Below are positions 51,731 to 59,462 of a DNA stretch of 64,000 nt, one piece after another. The notes under the pieces are model-generated. The model worked only from the letters and a program-made list of their open reading frames with translations. It searched no databases and was not told where the DNA came from. Location: positions 1-64,000 of the forward strand of contig NZ_JOFJ01000009.1 in NCBI RefSeq assembly GCF_000718255.1. Direction: 5' to 3'. Position numbers and translations under genes: made by a program. Each line of letters starts with the position of its first letter. The stretch's first letter is position 1. This stretch comes from Spirillospora albida (GTDB lineage: Bacteria; Actinomycetota; Actinomycetes; Streptosporangiales; Streptosporangiaceae).

Positions 51731-53326
51731 GTGTACGACTACATCATCGTGGGTGCCGGGAGCGCCGGCTGCGTTCTCGCCGCCAGGCTGAGCGAGGACC
51801 CCGGCACGAAGGTGCTGCTGCTGGAGGCCGGCCCGCCGGACGACGCCCCCGAGATCCACATCCCCGCCGCCGTCGCGTCCCTGATCAAGGGCCCGTACGA
51901 CTGGGACTACACGACCACGCCCCAGGACCACGCCGCCGGGCGCAGCATCTACTGGCCCCGGGGCCGCGTCCTCGGCGGCAGCTCGTCCACGAACGCGATG
52001 ATCTACATCCGGGGCCACCGGTACGACTACGACACCTGGCGCGACTCGTACGGCTGCGACGGCTGGGGCTACGCCGACCTGCTGCCGTACTTCCGCCGCG
52101 CCGAGGACCAGCAGCGCGGCGAGACGCCGTACCACGGCGTCGGCGGCCCCCTCCGCGTCGAGGACCTGCGGTACAAGCACCCGCTCACCAAGGCGTGGGT
52201 GCAGTCCGCCAAGGCGTTCGGCCTCGCCGCCAACGGCGACTTCAACGGCGCCGACCAGGACGGCGTGGGCTTCTACCAGGTCACCCACAAGCGCGGGCGC
52301 CGCTGGTCGACGGCTGTCGGCTACCTGCACCCGGCCGAGCACCGCCCGAACCTGACCGTCGTCACCGACGCGCTCGCCGCCAAGGTCCGCATCGAGAACG
52401 GACGGGCCGTGGGCGTCCGCTACGAGGTCCGCGGCGAGGTCGTCGAGGCGCGCGCGGAGGGTGAGGTCGTCCTGTCCGGTGGCGCGGTCAACTCCCCGCA
52501 GCTGCTCATGCTCTCCGGCGTCGGGCCGGCCGACCAGCTCCGCTCGCACGGGATCGACGTCCTCGTCGACTCCCCGGTCGGGCGGAACCTGCAGGACCAC
52601 CCGTTCGTGAACGTCATGTTCGCGACACCGCGCACCAAGGGCCTGTGGGAGCTGGCCAACACGGGCGCGTTCGCGATGTACCAGGCCCTCGCGAGGGGAC
52701 CCTACGCCTCGAACGTCGCGGAGGCGGGCGGATTCGTCCGGACGGTCGAGGGGCTGCCCGCGCCCGACCTCCAGTACCACGTCCTCGCGACCCCGTTCAT
52801 CGACCAGGGACTGGTGGAACCGTCGCAGCGGCTCCTGTCCGTCATGGTCACGGCGGTCGCGATCGCCAGCAGGGGCGCGCTCACCCTCCGCTCCGCGAGC
52901 CCCTACGCCAAGCCCCTCATCGACCCCGCCTACCTCGCGGACAAGGCGGATCTCGACATCCTCGTCGCCGGAGTGCGGCAGGCCCGCGAGATCGCCGCGA
53001 CGGGCCCGCTCGCGTCCCTGGTCGGCGGCGAGTTCGCCCCCGGCGAGCAGGCGGAGAGCGACGAGGACATCGCCCGGTTCGTCCGGCGCGAGTGCGCGAC
53101 GCTGTTCCACCCGACCAGCACGTGCGCGATGGGGGCGTCCGACGACTCCGTCTGCGACCCCGAACTGCGGGTGCGGGGCGTCGAGGGCCTCCGGGTCGTG
53201 GACGCGTCGGTCATGCCGTCCGTGCCGAGGGGCAACACGAACGCGCCGACCATCGCCATCGCCGAACGCGCCGCCGACCTCATCCGGGGCCGCGCGCCGC
53301 AGCGGCCGGCGGACGTCCCCGCCTGA
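51731..53326 (+). CDS. GMC family FAD-dependent oxidoreductase (choline dehydrogenase-like)
   Basis: The GTG at 51731 has GGAGG five bases upstream and gives the usual family start YDYIIVGAGSAGCVLAARLSED (531 aa); ATG 51704 would add nine residues. FAD loop GAGSAG at 8-13 (Glu ending beta-2: LLLEAGP), GMC signature 1 WPRGRVLGGSSSTNAMIYIRG and signature 2 GAVNSPQLLMLSGVGP. The catalytic His is in LFHPTSTCAMG and the Asn in PRGNTNAPTIAIAERA. It oxidises an alcohol, with substrate unknown. An aldehyde dehydrogenase gene lies 0.9 kb downstream on the opposite strand and could take the product (inference). Confidence 0.93.
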   Translation: MYDYIIVGAGSAGCVLAARLSEDPGTKVLLLEAGPPDDAPEIHIPAAVASLIKGPYDWDYTTTPQDHAAGRSIYWPRGRVLGGSSSTNAMIYIRGHRYDYDTWRDSYGCDGWGYADLLPYFRRAEDQQRGETPYHGVGGPLRVEDLRYKHPLTKAWVQSAKAFGLAANGDFNGADQDGVGFYQVTHKRGRRWSTAVGYLHPAEHRPNLTVVTDALAAKVRIENGRAVGVRYEVRGEVVEARAEGEVVLSGGAVNSPQLLMLSGVGPADQLRSHGIDVLVDSPVGRNLQDHPFVNVMFATPRTKGLWELANTGAFAMYQALARGPYASNVAEAGGFVRTVEGLPAPDLQYHVLATPFIDQGLVEPSQRLLSVMVTAVAIASRGALTLRSASPYAKPLIDPAYLADKADLDILVAGVRQAREIAATGPLASLVGGEFAPGEQAESDEDIARFVRRECATLFHPTSTCAMGASDDSVCDPELRVRGVEGLRVVDASVMPSVPRGNTNAPTIAIAERAADLIRGRAPQRPADVPA

Positions 53327-53347
53327 GGCACTGAGCCTGGAGAACGA

Positions 53348-53380
53348 GGAACGCCCCCGTCGTCATGACGGGGGCGTTCC
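53348..53380. terminator. Bidirectional terminator after the GMC gene
   Basis: GGAACGCCCCCGTC and its exact complement around loop GTCAT (14-bp stem), between the convergent GMC gene and the 36-aa micro-protein gene. Confidence 0.8.
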
Positions 53381-53403
53381 CTGCTGTGGGGACGGACGCG
53401 TGC

Positions 53404-53514
53404 TCACCGCTTCAGCGCCTTGGCGATCCGCGCGCGGCGCGCGTTCTTCGCCTCGGCCCGCAGCTTCTGTACCCGGTCCTCCACCAGCGCCTTCGAGAAC
53501 TCCGGCCTGATCAT
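53404..53514 (-). CDS. 36-aa Lys/Arg-rich micro-protein (copy B)
   Basis: A 111-bp frame, MIRPEFSKALVEDRVQKLRA then EAKNARRARIAKALKR. GAGGAGGAACC directly before the ATG is an excellent ribosome site. It aligns without gaps to the first 36 residues of the 63-aa protein encoded at 58747: Glu5, Ala9, Asp13-Arg14 and LRAEAKxAR are shared. It is a likely single amphipathic basic helix. Similar tiny proteins of unknown function exist in many actinomycetes. Its promoter carries a 46-bp block shared with the other copy. Confidence 0.75.
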   Translation of the reverse strand: MIRPEFSKALVEDRVQKLRAEAKNARRARIAKALKR

Positions 53515-53560
53515 GGTTCCTCCTCGAGGTCCGCCGGGCCTCCCTGGCCCGACATCCTCA

Positions 53561-53606
53561 AGGTTCGTCCTAAGGCCCCGCCCCCGGCATCGGGACGAAT
53601 CCCTAT
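53561..53606 (-). promoter_or_regulatory. Conserved 46-bp promoter block, copy B
   Basis: Reverse strand, in gene order: ATAGGG, then TCGTCCCGATGC, an 11-bp variable part and CCTTAGGACGAACCT, ending 46 bp before the ATG. It aligns gaplessly with 58673-58718 at 37 of 46 positions by hand. TCGTCC and GGACGA form a widely spaced inverted repeat. A further palindrome CTTAGGCGGCCTAAG lies just upstream (53625-53639). Confidence 0.7.
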
Positions 53607-53650
53607 CTCTCGCCCAGGCGCCGTCTTAGGCGGCCTAAGCCGCGCTTACG

Positions 53651-54148
53651 TCAGCTCACCTCGACGAATCCGAGGCGGTGGTAGAGGTGCCGGGCGCGGC
53701 GGTTCCTACGGGTCACGGCCAGGGCGAGGGTGTCGTGGCCCTGAACCAGCAGGGCGTGGCCGACGGCCGCGATGAGCCCGCGTCCATGCCCTCGCCCCAT
53801 ATGGGAGGGGGACGTGAACAGGAACGCCAGGAGCGGCAGCTTCCAGTAGAGGGTCACCAGGGCGGCCGCCACCGGGCGCTCTTCTTCCACCGCGATGTAG
53901 GAGGCCGCCGGGAGGAACGCGCCGTACGCGCCGTCCAGCGTGCGCCGGATCTCGCGGGCGGCCTCCTCGGGCGTGCGCGCGTCCTGCTCGTCGGGGGTGC
54001 CGCGGTAGGCGTCCCACATCAGCGCGCCCAGTGCGGGCGCGTCGCCGGGGTCGAAGGGACGGTAGCCGGAGGGCGGCGGCGGAACGGGGCGCAGCCTCAG
54101 CTCCAGCCGGCTGCGCACGGGCGCGAGGCCCGTGACCGGGATGTCCAT
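53651..54148 (-). CDS. GNAT family N-acetyltransferase
   Basis: 165 aa from ATG 54148 (GGAAGG five bases upstream). The acetyl-CoA loop region reads HMGRGHGRGLIAAVGHALL, preceded by a strand WKLPLLAFLFTSP and followed by ALAVTRRNRRARHLYHRLGFVEVS, the classical GNAT end. Substrate unknown. It lies 60 bp downstream of the aldehyde dehydrogenase stop and may share its transcript. Confidence 0.88.
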   Translation of the reverse strand: MDIPVTGLAPVRSRLELRLRPVPPPPSGYRPFDPGDAPALGALMWDAYRGTPDEQDARTPEEAAREIRRTLDGAYGAFLPAASYIAVEEERPVAAALVTLYWKLPLLAFLFTSPSHMGRGHGRGLIAAVGHALLVQGHDTLALAVTRRNRRARHLYHRLGFVEVS

Positions 54149-54210
54149 CACGACCTTCCAGCGCGGGACGCGCGCCGGGGACGGGACCCGAAGGCCCCGC
54201 CCCCACCGGG

Positions 54211-55710
54211 TCAGCGCTTGTAGCGGCGGCCGTGGATCATGTTGATCATGCCGAGGACGCGCTGCATCTCCTTCTCGCTCCGCGCGAAGGAGGTGAGGTT
54301 CATCGTCGCGAACCGCTGCCGCGTGATGGCCTTCGGGCGGGTGAACTCCCGCAGGCCGTCGGCGCCGTGGATCCGCCCGAACCCGGACTCGCCGACCCCG
54401 CCGAACGGCAGCGCGGCGACCGACGCGAACGCGGCGAACGCGTTGATGGACGTCATGCCGGACCGCATCCGGCGCGCGGCGTCCATGGCCCGCGACTTGG
54501 ACCCGGAGAAGATCGTCCCGGCGAGGCCGTAGTTCGTCCGGTTGGTCTTCTCGACCGCCTCGTCCAGGTCGCGGACGCGGTGGACGGTGATCGTCGGGCC
54601 GAACGTCTCCTCGCAGACGGCGGCCGAGTCGTCCGGCACATCGGTCAGGATGACCGGCTCCACGTACGGCTTGCGCACCGACTCCGGCCCGCCGACGACG
54701 GCCTTGCCGCCCCGGTCGATGGCGTCCTTGATGTGCCGCTCGATGATCTCGAGCTGGGACGGCATGGTGATGGGGCCGTAGGCGGCCTCGCGGTCGAAGC
54801 CGGGACGCAGGTCCTTGGCCTTCTCCGTGAGCTTGGACAGGAACGCGTCGTACGCGTCGTCCACGACGTAGATGCGCTCCACGCCGATGCAGGTCTGGCC
54901 CGCGTTCGACATCGCGCCCCACAGCGCGGCGTCGGCGGCGGCGTCGAGGTCCGCGCCGGCGTCGACGATGCAGGCGTCCTTGCCGCCGCACTCGGCGACG
55001 AGCGGGGTGAGGTTCTCGGCGCAGGCCGCCATGACGCGCTTGGCGGTGCGCCCGGACCCGGTGAACGCCACCTTGTCGATGTGCGGCGACGACGCGAGCG
55101 CGGCGCCGGTCGCGCCGAGCCCGGTGATCGTCTGCAGCACGGGGTGCTCGGGGATGACGCCCGCGAACAGTTCGGCGAGCAGTACCCCGACGCCGGGCGT
55201 GAACTCGGACGGCTTGAACACGACCGCGTTGCCGGCGGCGAGCGCGTACCCGATCGAGCCCATCGGCGTGAAGATCGGGTAGTTCCAGGGGCCGATGACG
55301 CCGACGACGCCGAGCGCCTGGTACTCCAGCACGCACTTCTGGTTGATCGCCATGACGCCCGGGTACACGTTGCGCGGCCCGAGGACCTTGTGCGCGTTCC
55401 TGGCGGCCCAGTCGAGGTGCGAGATCGCCATGATGGTCTCGAGCTGGGCGTCCTGGATCGGCTTGCCCGTCTCCTGGTGGATGACCTCCGCCATCCGGTT
55501 CAGGTTGCGGGTCAGCGAGCCCTTGACGTTGAGGAGGCGGAGGCGGCGCTCCTTCCAGCCGAGGGCCCGCCACCACGCGGCGGCCTCCCGGGCGCGTTCG
55601 ACGGCCGCCGCCACGTCCTTCTCGTCGTGGACGGCGTGCTCGGCGACGACCTCGCCGGTGGCCGGGTTCAGGGATGCGAACGTCTCGGTGCTCTCCGTCG
55701 CAACGGACAT
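54211..55710 (-). CDS. Aldehyde dehydrogenase family protein (NAD(P)-dependent)
   Basis: 499 aa with all catalytic residues: Asn143 (GPWNYP), Glu240 (VAECGGKDA) and Cys274 (NAGQTCIGVER). The profile resembles succinate-semialdehyde and other broad aldehyde dehydrogenases. The C-terminus extends about 35 residues beyond the fold with a basic end (GRRYKR), which may aid membrane contact. It may oxidise the aldehyde made by the neighbouring GMC enzyme. A perfect palindrome lies 25 bp upstream of the start. Confidence 0.95.
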   Translation of the reverse strand: MSVATESTETFASLNPATGEVVAEHAVHDEKDVAAAVERAREAAAWWRALGWKERRLRLLNVKGSLTRNLNRMAEVIHQETGKPIQDAQLETIMAISHLDWAARNAHKVLGPRNVYPGVMAINQKCVLEYQALGVVGVIGPWNYPIFTPMGSIGYALAAGNAVVFKPSEFTPGVGVLLAELFAGVIPEHPVLQTITGLGATGAALASSPHIDKVAFTGSGRTAKRVMAACAENLTPLVAECGGKDACIVDAGADLDAAADAALWGAMSNAGQTCIGVERIYVVDDAYDAFLSKLTEKAKDLRPGFDREAAYGPITMPSQLEIIERHIKDAIDRGGKAVVGGPESVRKPYVEPVILTDVPDDSAAVCEETFGPTITVHRVRDLDEAVEKTNRTNYGLAGTIFSGSKSRAMDAARRMRSGMTSINAFAAFASVAALPFGGVGESGFGRIHGADGLREFTRPKAITRQRFATMNLTSFARSEKEMQRVLGMINMIHGRRYKR

Positions 55711-55735
55711 GCGGACCTCCCGGGAGAAGCCTGAT

Positions 55736-55747
55736 AAGTGATCACTT
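55736..55747. promoter_or_regulatory. Palindromic operator upstream of the aldehyde dehydrogenase gene
   Basis: AAGTGATCACTT is a perfect 12-bp palindrome placed 25 bp upstream of the ATG, on the 3' side of a TACCAT hexamer. Placement fits a repressor site, for example for the TetR protein encoded 1 kb away; this link is only inferred. Confidence 0.55.
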
Positions 55748-55841
55748 GCACGATGGTACGCGCTAGTAAATCACCTTATGCCGGTGTGTCGCGGCTCCAC
55801 CTCCCCGAACGCGGCCGTTTTCGCCGCGGAAGGATCGCGCG

Positions 55842-56663
55842 TCAGTCGTTCCAGAAGCGGAACAGGTCGAACCCGAGCTGGATGGGAGCGTGCTCGTACG
55901 CCGTGTTCAGGACCGTCGGGAACGTGAACGCGTCGAGACCCAGCGCGTCGGTGATGTTGTAGACGGCGTCGAAGAACGCGGTGTTGACCGGACGCAGCCA
56001 CAGCAGCGCGATCAGGACGAGGAACACGTACCCGCCGTAGGCGTTCGCGCGGTCGGCCCACCGGCGCGGCAGGTACGGCTCGATGATGCCGAAGCCGTCC
56101 AGGCCGGGGATCGGGAGCAGGTTCAGCACGGCGGCCGTCACCTGCAAGAACGCCAGGAACGCGACGCCCGACCAGAACAGCGCGTGCTCCCGGTCGGCGA
56201 AGTTCTCGAAGATGACCGCCAGCATGATCGCGAATGCGGCGTTGGCCAGCGGGCCGGCGGCGGAGATCAGGCTGTGCTTCAGCCGCCCCCGGATCGCGTG
56301 CCGGTCGATCCACACGGCGCCGCCGGGCAGGCCGATGCCGCCCAGCAGGATGAACAGCACCGGGATCAGGAAGCTCAGCGTGACGTCGGAGTACTTCAGC
56401 GGGTTCAGCGTGAGGTATCCCCGCGTCGCCACACTGTGGTCACCCGAACGGTAGGCGAAGTACGCGTGGCCGAACTCGTGCACCGACAGGGACACGATCC
56501 ACGCGGCGAGGACGAAGCCGAACAGCGCCGCCCGAGCCGGCTTGTCGAGGATCGTCCCGTAGCGCCAGGCGATCAGGCCGCACAGCACGGCCACGGCCAG
56601 GAACGCGAGGAACACCGGGCTCGGCCGGACCTCGGCCCTCCGGCTCTTGTGCACCGCCCCCAT
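55842..56663 (-). CDS. Site-2 protease family (M50) membrane metalloprotease
   Basis: 273 aa, six or so hydrophobic helices. The zinc motif HEFGH (His62, Glu63, His66) is in LSVHEFGHAYFAY, and the third ligand Asp is in NLLPIPGLDGFGI. No PDZ domain is seen, so it is the compact S2P subgroup. It cleaves peptides within the membrane; the natural substrate is unknown. It is separated from the TetR gene by 64 bp in the same direction. Confidence 0.93.
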   Translation of the reverse strand: MGAVHKSRRAEVRPSPVFLAFLAVAVLCGLIAWRYGTILDKPARAALFGFVLAAWIVSLSVHEFGHAYFAYRSGDHSVATRGYLTLNPLKYSDVTLSFLIPVLFILLGGIGLPGGAVWIDRHAIRGRLKHSLISAAGPLANAAFAIMLAVIFENFADREHALFWSGVAFLAFLQVTAAVLNLLPIPGLDGFGIIEPYLPRRWADRANAYGGYVFLVLIALLWLRPVNTAFFDAVYNITDALGLDAFTFPTVLNTAYEHAPIQLGFDLFRFWND

Positions 56664-56727
56664 CGCCCGGCCCCTTCCACCACGCCCGTCAGATCACGAA
56701 GCTACCGCCTCGCGGACGCGGCCGGTG

Positions 56728-57309
56728 TCACGGTCCGGCTATGCCGGGGACGACGTAGGTGCGCAGGAAGCGGCGCAGGCCGTCGGCGTCGCGGTCGCGG
56801 TCCATCACGATGAGGGACGTGATGATGCGGAAGAGGAACTCCACCGTCCCCTCCACCTCGATGTCCTGCCGCAGGAGCCGCTCCTGCTGCGCCTTCTCGA
56901 AGTAGGGCCGGACGTAGTCGCAGCACAGGGCGAGCACGTGCTCGGCCGCCCCCGCGACCGCCGCCTGCATGTGGCCGGCCGCCTCCGGACCGAGGAACTG
57001 CGCGATGGTGGGCTCGTTCCGCACGTACGTGACGGCGTCGAGCGTCCCCTCGACGATCGCCTCGGGCACCGACCGCTCCCGGCGCAGCCGCTCGGCCAGC
57101 CGGTCGAGGTACCGCCGCAGGTCGCGCACCACGACCGCGAGGATCAGCTCCTCGCGCCCGCCGGTCACGCTGCGGTACACGGTCGCGCGGGACAGCCCGG
57201 CCGCGGCCGCGATGTCCTCCACCGTCGTCTTCGCCAGCCCGAACCGGCCGAAGCACTCCTCGGCGGCGTCGATGATCCGTTCGCGGGTCGCGTCGGGGGC
57301 CGGGGGCAT
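56728..57309 (-). CDS. TetR family transcriptional regulator
   Basis: 193 aa. The N-terminal helix-turn-helix reads IIDAAEECFGRFGLAKTTVEDIAAAAGLSRATVYRSVTGGREEL. The ligand domain (60-193) is not assignable to a known subgroup. Possible targets are its own gene, the S2P gene and the palindrome before the aldehyde dehydrogenase gene. Confidence 0.93.
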   Translation of the reverse strand: MPPAPDATRERIIDAAEECFGRFGLAKTTVEDIAAAAGLSRATVYRSVTGGREELILAVVVRDLRRYLDRLAERLRRERSVPEAIVEGTLDAVTYVRNEPTIAQFLGPEAAGHMQAAVAGAAEHVLALCCDYVRPYFEKAQQERLLRQDIEVEGTVEFLFRIITSLIVMDRDRDADGLRRFLRTYVVPGIAGP

Positions 57310-57333
57310 GCCCCGAAGGTTACCGGCCCGCGC

Positions 57334-57741
57334 TCAGCCGAGCGTGTACTCCAGCGTCCAGGAGTGCGAGCCGTCCTCGGCGACGGTGATCTGGCCGAGG
57401 CCCCGGATGCCCGCGAGCTCCCCGGTGCCGGACGTCGGCACGATGAGCCAGCGGAGCCACTGGGTGTCGGTCGTCCCGTCCTCGCTGCCCGCGTTGTGCT
57501 GCAGGACGAAGGTTCCCTCGCGCCCGTGCAGGATGCCCTGGACGTGTTCCACCCCGACGTAGGCGACCGGCCCCGCCACCGACTCCACGGTGATCAGATC
57601 GGTGCTGCTCGTCCCGACGAGGTCGCCGTGGAACACCTTCTCCACATGGACCTTCGTCAGCTTGTTGCCGCCCTGTTCGTCGTACGGCTTCTCGGCGTCC
57701 CAAGCACTGATGTCGAAAGTGCCGCTCGCGTGAAGGGTCAT
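57334..57741 (-). CDS. DUF3224 domain protein
   Basis: 135 aa from ATG 57741 (MTLHASGTFDISAWDAEKP). The pattern of alternating strands with KVFHGDLVGTS, ILHGREGTFVLQHNAG and LAGIRGLGQI matches DUF3224, a small beta-barrel (allene oxide cyclase-like) of unknown function. ATGs slightly upstream (57750 and beyond) are possible starts. It is upstream of the TetR gene by 24 bp, so the two are probably co-transcribed. Confidence 0.88.
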   Translation of the reverse strand: MTLHASGTFDISAWDAEKPYDEQGGNKLTKVHVEKVFHGDLVGTSSTDLITVESVAGPVAYVGVEHVQGILHGREGTFVLQHNAGSEDGTTDTQWLRWLIVPTSGTGELAGIRGLGQITVAEDGSHSWTLEYTLG

Positions 57742-57771
57742 GCCCGCCATGATGCACGGGAGGACCGACAT

Positions 57772-57857
57772 TGTCGCGCAGCGACGGGCCGGCTCTGTCG
57801 CGCAGCGACGGGCCGGCTCTGTCGCGCAGCGACGGGCCGGCTCTGTCGCGCAGCGAT
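57772..57857. repeat. Tandem 24-bp repeat, 3.6 copies
   Basis: Exact units at 57772, 57796 and 57820, and a 14-base partial at 57844. Each unit holds the small palindrome GTCGCGCAGCGAC followed by GGGCCGGCTC. It lies between nucS and the DUF3224 gene, with no coding frame supported. There are no spacers, so it is not a CRISPR. Confidence 0.9.
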
Positions 57858-57858
57858 A

Positions 57859-57905
57859 GTGCGGCGCCGCCGCACGGCGACGGTGCGGCTCCGCCGCGGA
57901 GCCGC
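57859..57905 (-). terminator. Pair of hairpins after nucS
   Basis: GTGCGGCG/CGCCGCAC (one-base loop) and CGGCTCCG/CGGAGCCG (3-nt loop) sit next to each other just past the nucS stop, beside the 24-bp repeats. They probably end the nucS transcript. Confidence 0.55.
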
Positions 57906-57922
57906 GGCGGGCGGTCTCGCGA

Positions 57923-58603
57923 TCAGAACAGGGTGCCCTCGTGCTCGATGCCGCGCAGCGCGTCGTAGTCGAGCGTCACGCAGTGGATGCCGCGGTCGGC
58001 GGCGAGGACCCGCGCCTGCGGCTTGATCTCCTGGGCGGCGAAGATGCCCCGGACGGGCGCCAGGTGCGGGTCGCGGTTCAGCAGCTCCAGGTACCGGGTG
58101 AGCTGCTCCACGCCGTCGATCTCGCCGCGCCTCTTGATCTCGACGGCGACCGTGGCGCTGCCGCCGTCCCGGCAGAGGATGTCGACGGGGCCGATCGCGG
58201 TGGGGTACTCGCGGCGGATCAGCGTCCAGCCGTCCCCGAGCGTCGTGATGTGCTCGGCGAGCAGCTCCTGGAGGTGCGCCTCGACCCCGTCCTTGCGCAG
58301 GCCCGGGTCGACTCCCAGCTCGTGGCTGGTGTCGTGCAGGAACTCCTCGATCGTCAGGATGAGCCGCTCGCCCGACTTGCCGTGGGTGACGGTCCAGCGC
58401 GCGACGGCGCCGTTCTCCTCGTAGGGCTCCTCCCGCAGGGAGCACGGCGGGTTCATCCAGTTGAGCGGCTTGTAGGCGCGGTCGTCGGCGTGCACGCTGA
58501 CGCTGCCGTCCGCCTTGATGAGGATCAGCCGGGTGGCCATCGGGAGGTGGGCGGTGAGCTTGCCTGCATAGTCCACGCTGCAGCGGGCGATTACGAGACG
58601 CAC
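57923..58603 (-). CDS. nucS: Endonuclease NucS/EndoMS, non-canonical mismatch repair
   Basis: 226 aa from GTG 58603 (AAGGTGG upstream), giving the usual start RLVIARCSVDYAGKLTAHLP. The N-terminal DNA-binding domain (1-110) is followed by a RecB-like nuclease domain with GPVDILCRDG, VAVEIKRRGEIDGVEQLTRYL. It cuts mismatched duplexes and replaces MutS/MutL in actinobacteria. The C-terminal EHEGTLF is the type of tail reported to contact the sliding clamp. Confidence 0.96.
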   Translation of the reverse strand: MRLVIARCSVDYAGKLTAHLPMATRLILIKADGSVSVHADDRAYKPLNWMNPPCSLREEPYEENGAVARWTVTHGKSGERLILTIEEFLHDTSHELGVDPGLRKDGVEAHLQELLAEHITTLGDGWTLIRREYPTAIGPVDILCRDGGSATVAVEIKRRGEIDGVEQLTRYLELLNRDPHLAPVRGIFAAQEIKPQARVLAADRGIHCVTLDYDALRGIEHEGTLF

Positions 58604-58672
58604 GATGCCCCACCTTAATGAGGCGGGCGGCGTGCCGGAGCCCGTACGTAGGACCTCGCCGGGTCGTCCCAT

Positions 58673-58718
58673 ATAGGGCGTCGTCCCGATGCGGCGGCAC
58701 CCGCCTTAGGACGAACCT
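58673..58718 (+). promoter_or_regulatory. Conserved 46-bp promoter block, copy A
   Basis: ATAGGG at 58673, TCGTCCCGATGC at 58681 and CCTTAGGACGAACCT at 58704-58718, 28 bp before the ATG of the 63-aa protein gene. Same order, spacing and length as the block at 53561-53606. An additional TCGTCC is found at 58664. Confidence 0.7.
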
Positions 58719-58746
58719 CTTCAGTGGGACGAGAAGAGGAACGAAC

Positions 58747-58938
58747 ATGCTGCACCACGAGATCATGTCGGCGGCCGCGAAGGACCGCGCCCGGGAGCTG
58801 CGGGCGGAGGCGAAGGCCGCCCGGGACGCCGCGCTGGCCCGCCGTGCCCGCGCGTTCTGGGAGGAGTACGCGGCGCGCTTCCCGGTGCGCCGCCGGGCGG
58901 CGCCGCCGGCGCGGCTGTCCGGAGCCGCCCGGATGTAA
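58747..58938 (+). CDS. 63-aa basic micro-protein (copy A)
   Basis: ATG 58747 with GAAGAGGAACG upstream. The first 36 residues (MLHHEIMSAAAKDRARELRA, then EAKAARDAALARRARAFW) align with the 36-aa protein at 53404. The extra C-terminal part (EEYAARFPVRRRAAPPARLS) is Arg/Pro rich. Likely a long basic helix; no known family. Divergent from nucS by 143 bp, which hold the conserved block. Confidence 0.75.
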   Translation: MLHHEIMSAAAKDRARELRAEAKAARDAALARRARAFWEEYAARFPVRRRAAPPARLSGAARM

Positions 58939-59024
58939 GGATCTCTGTCAAGCCTGGAATTCTCCGGAGTGCGTGGTTAGCGTCGCGAGTGTGGGTCCTC
59001 CCCGGTCTTCGAAAGGAACCCCCA

Positions 59025-59411
59025 ATGTCCCTTGACGTGACACCGGAACTCCTCGAGACGGCTGAGCGCGGCGAGGTCGATGACGCCGCGTTCGTCGAGT
59101 GCATCCGGACGTCGCTCCCGTACGCCTGGGAAATGATCAGCGGGTTGGTCGCGCGGCTGCAGGTGGACGGCGGCGACCTGGCCGACAACCTCACCCCGCC
59201 GCCGGACGAGCGCGCCCGCGGCCAGCTCCTGCGCGTCCTCGCCAGCGACGCCATGCGCGGCACCCTGGAGCGGTACTTCGGTGTCAAGCTCGCCTTCCAG
59301 AACTGCCACCGCGTGGCGGTCTTCCCGAACGCCGACAGCGACACCTACCGCACCTTCATCACGGCCAGGGAGCAGATCCTGAACCAGTCGCCGGAACTCC
59401 GCGACTGCTGA
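59025..59411 (+). CDS. SCO5389-family conserved actinobacterial protein
   Basis: 128 aa from ATG 59025 (GAAAGGAA upstream). MSLDVTPELLETAERGEVDDAAFVE and the strongly conserved C-terminus LNQSPELRDC identify the small SCO5389-like family that sits close to nucS in Streptomyces. Mostly helical; no catalytic motif. Function unknown. A terminator hairpin follows. Confidence 0.85.
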   Translation: MSLDVTPELLETAERGEVDDAAFVECIRTSLPYAWEMISGLVARLQVDGGDLADNLTPPPDERARGQLLRVLASDAMRGTLERYFGVKLAFQNCHRVAVFPNADSDTYRTFITAREQILNQSPELRDC

Positions 59412-59421
59412 TCCGGCACGT

Positions 59422-59457
59422 CCGGCGCGGTGCGGAGGTCACCTCCCACCGCGCCGG
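59422..59457. terminator. Terminator between SCO5389-like and MMPL genes
   Basis: CCGGCGCGGT...GGAGGT pairs with ACCTCC...ACCGCGCCGG with a one-base bulge (about 16 bp), between converging genes; its right end reaches close to the MMPL stop. Confidence 0.75.
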
Positions 59458-59462
59458 CGCCG

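Noticed and set aside
57772..57857. Possible CRISPR array
   Set aside because: The 24-bp units are directly contiguous with no spacers, and no cas genes are near.
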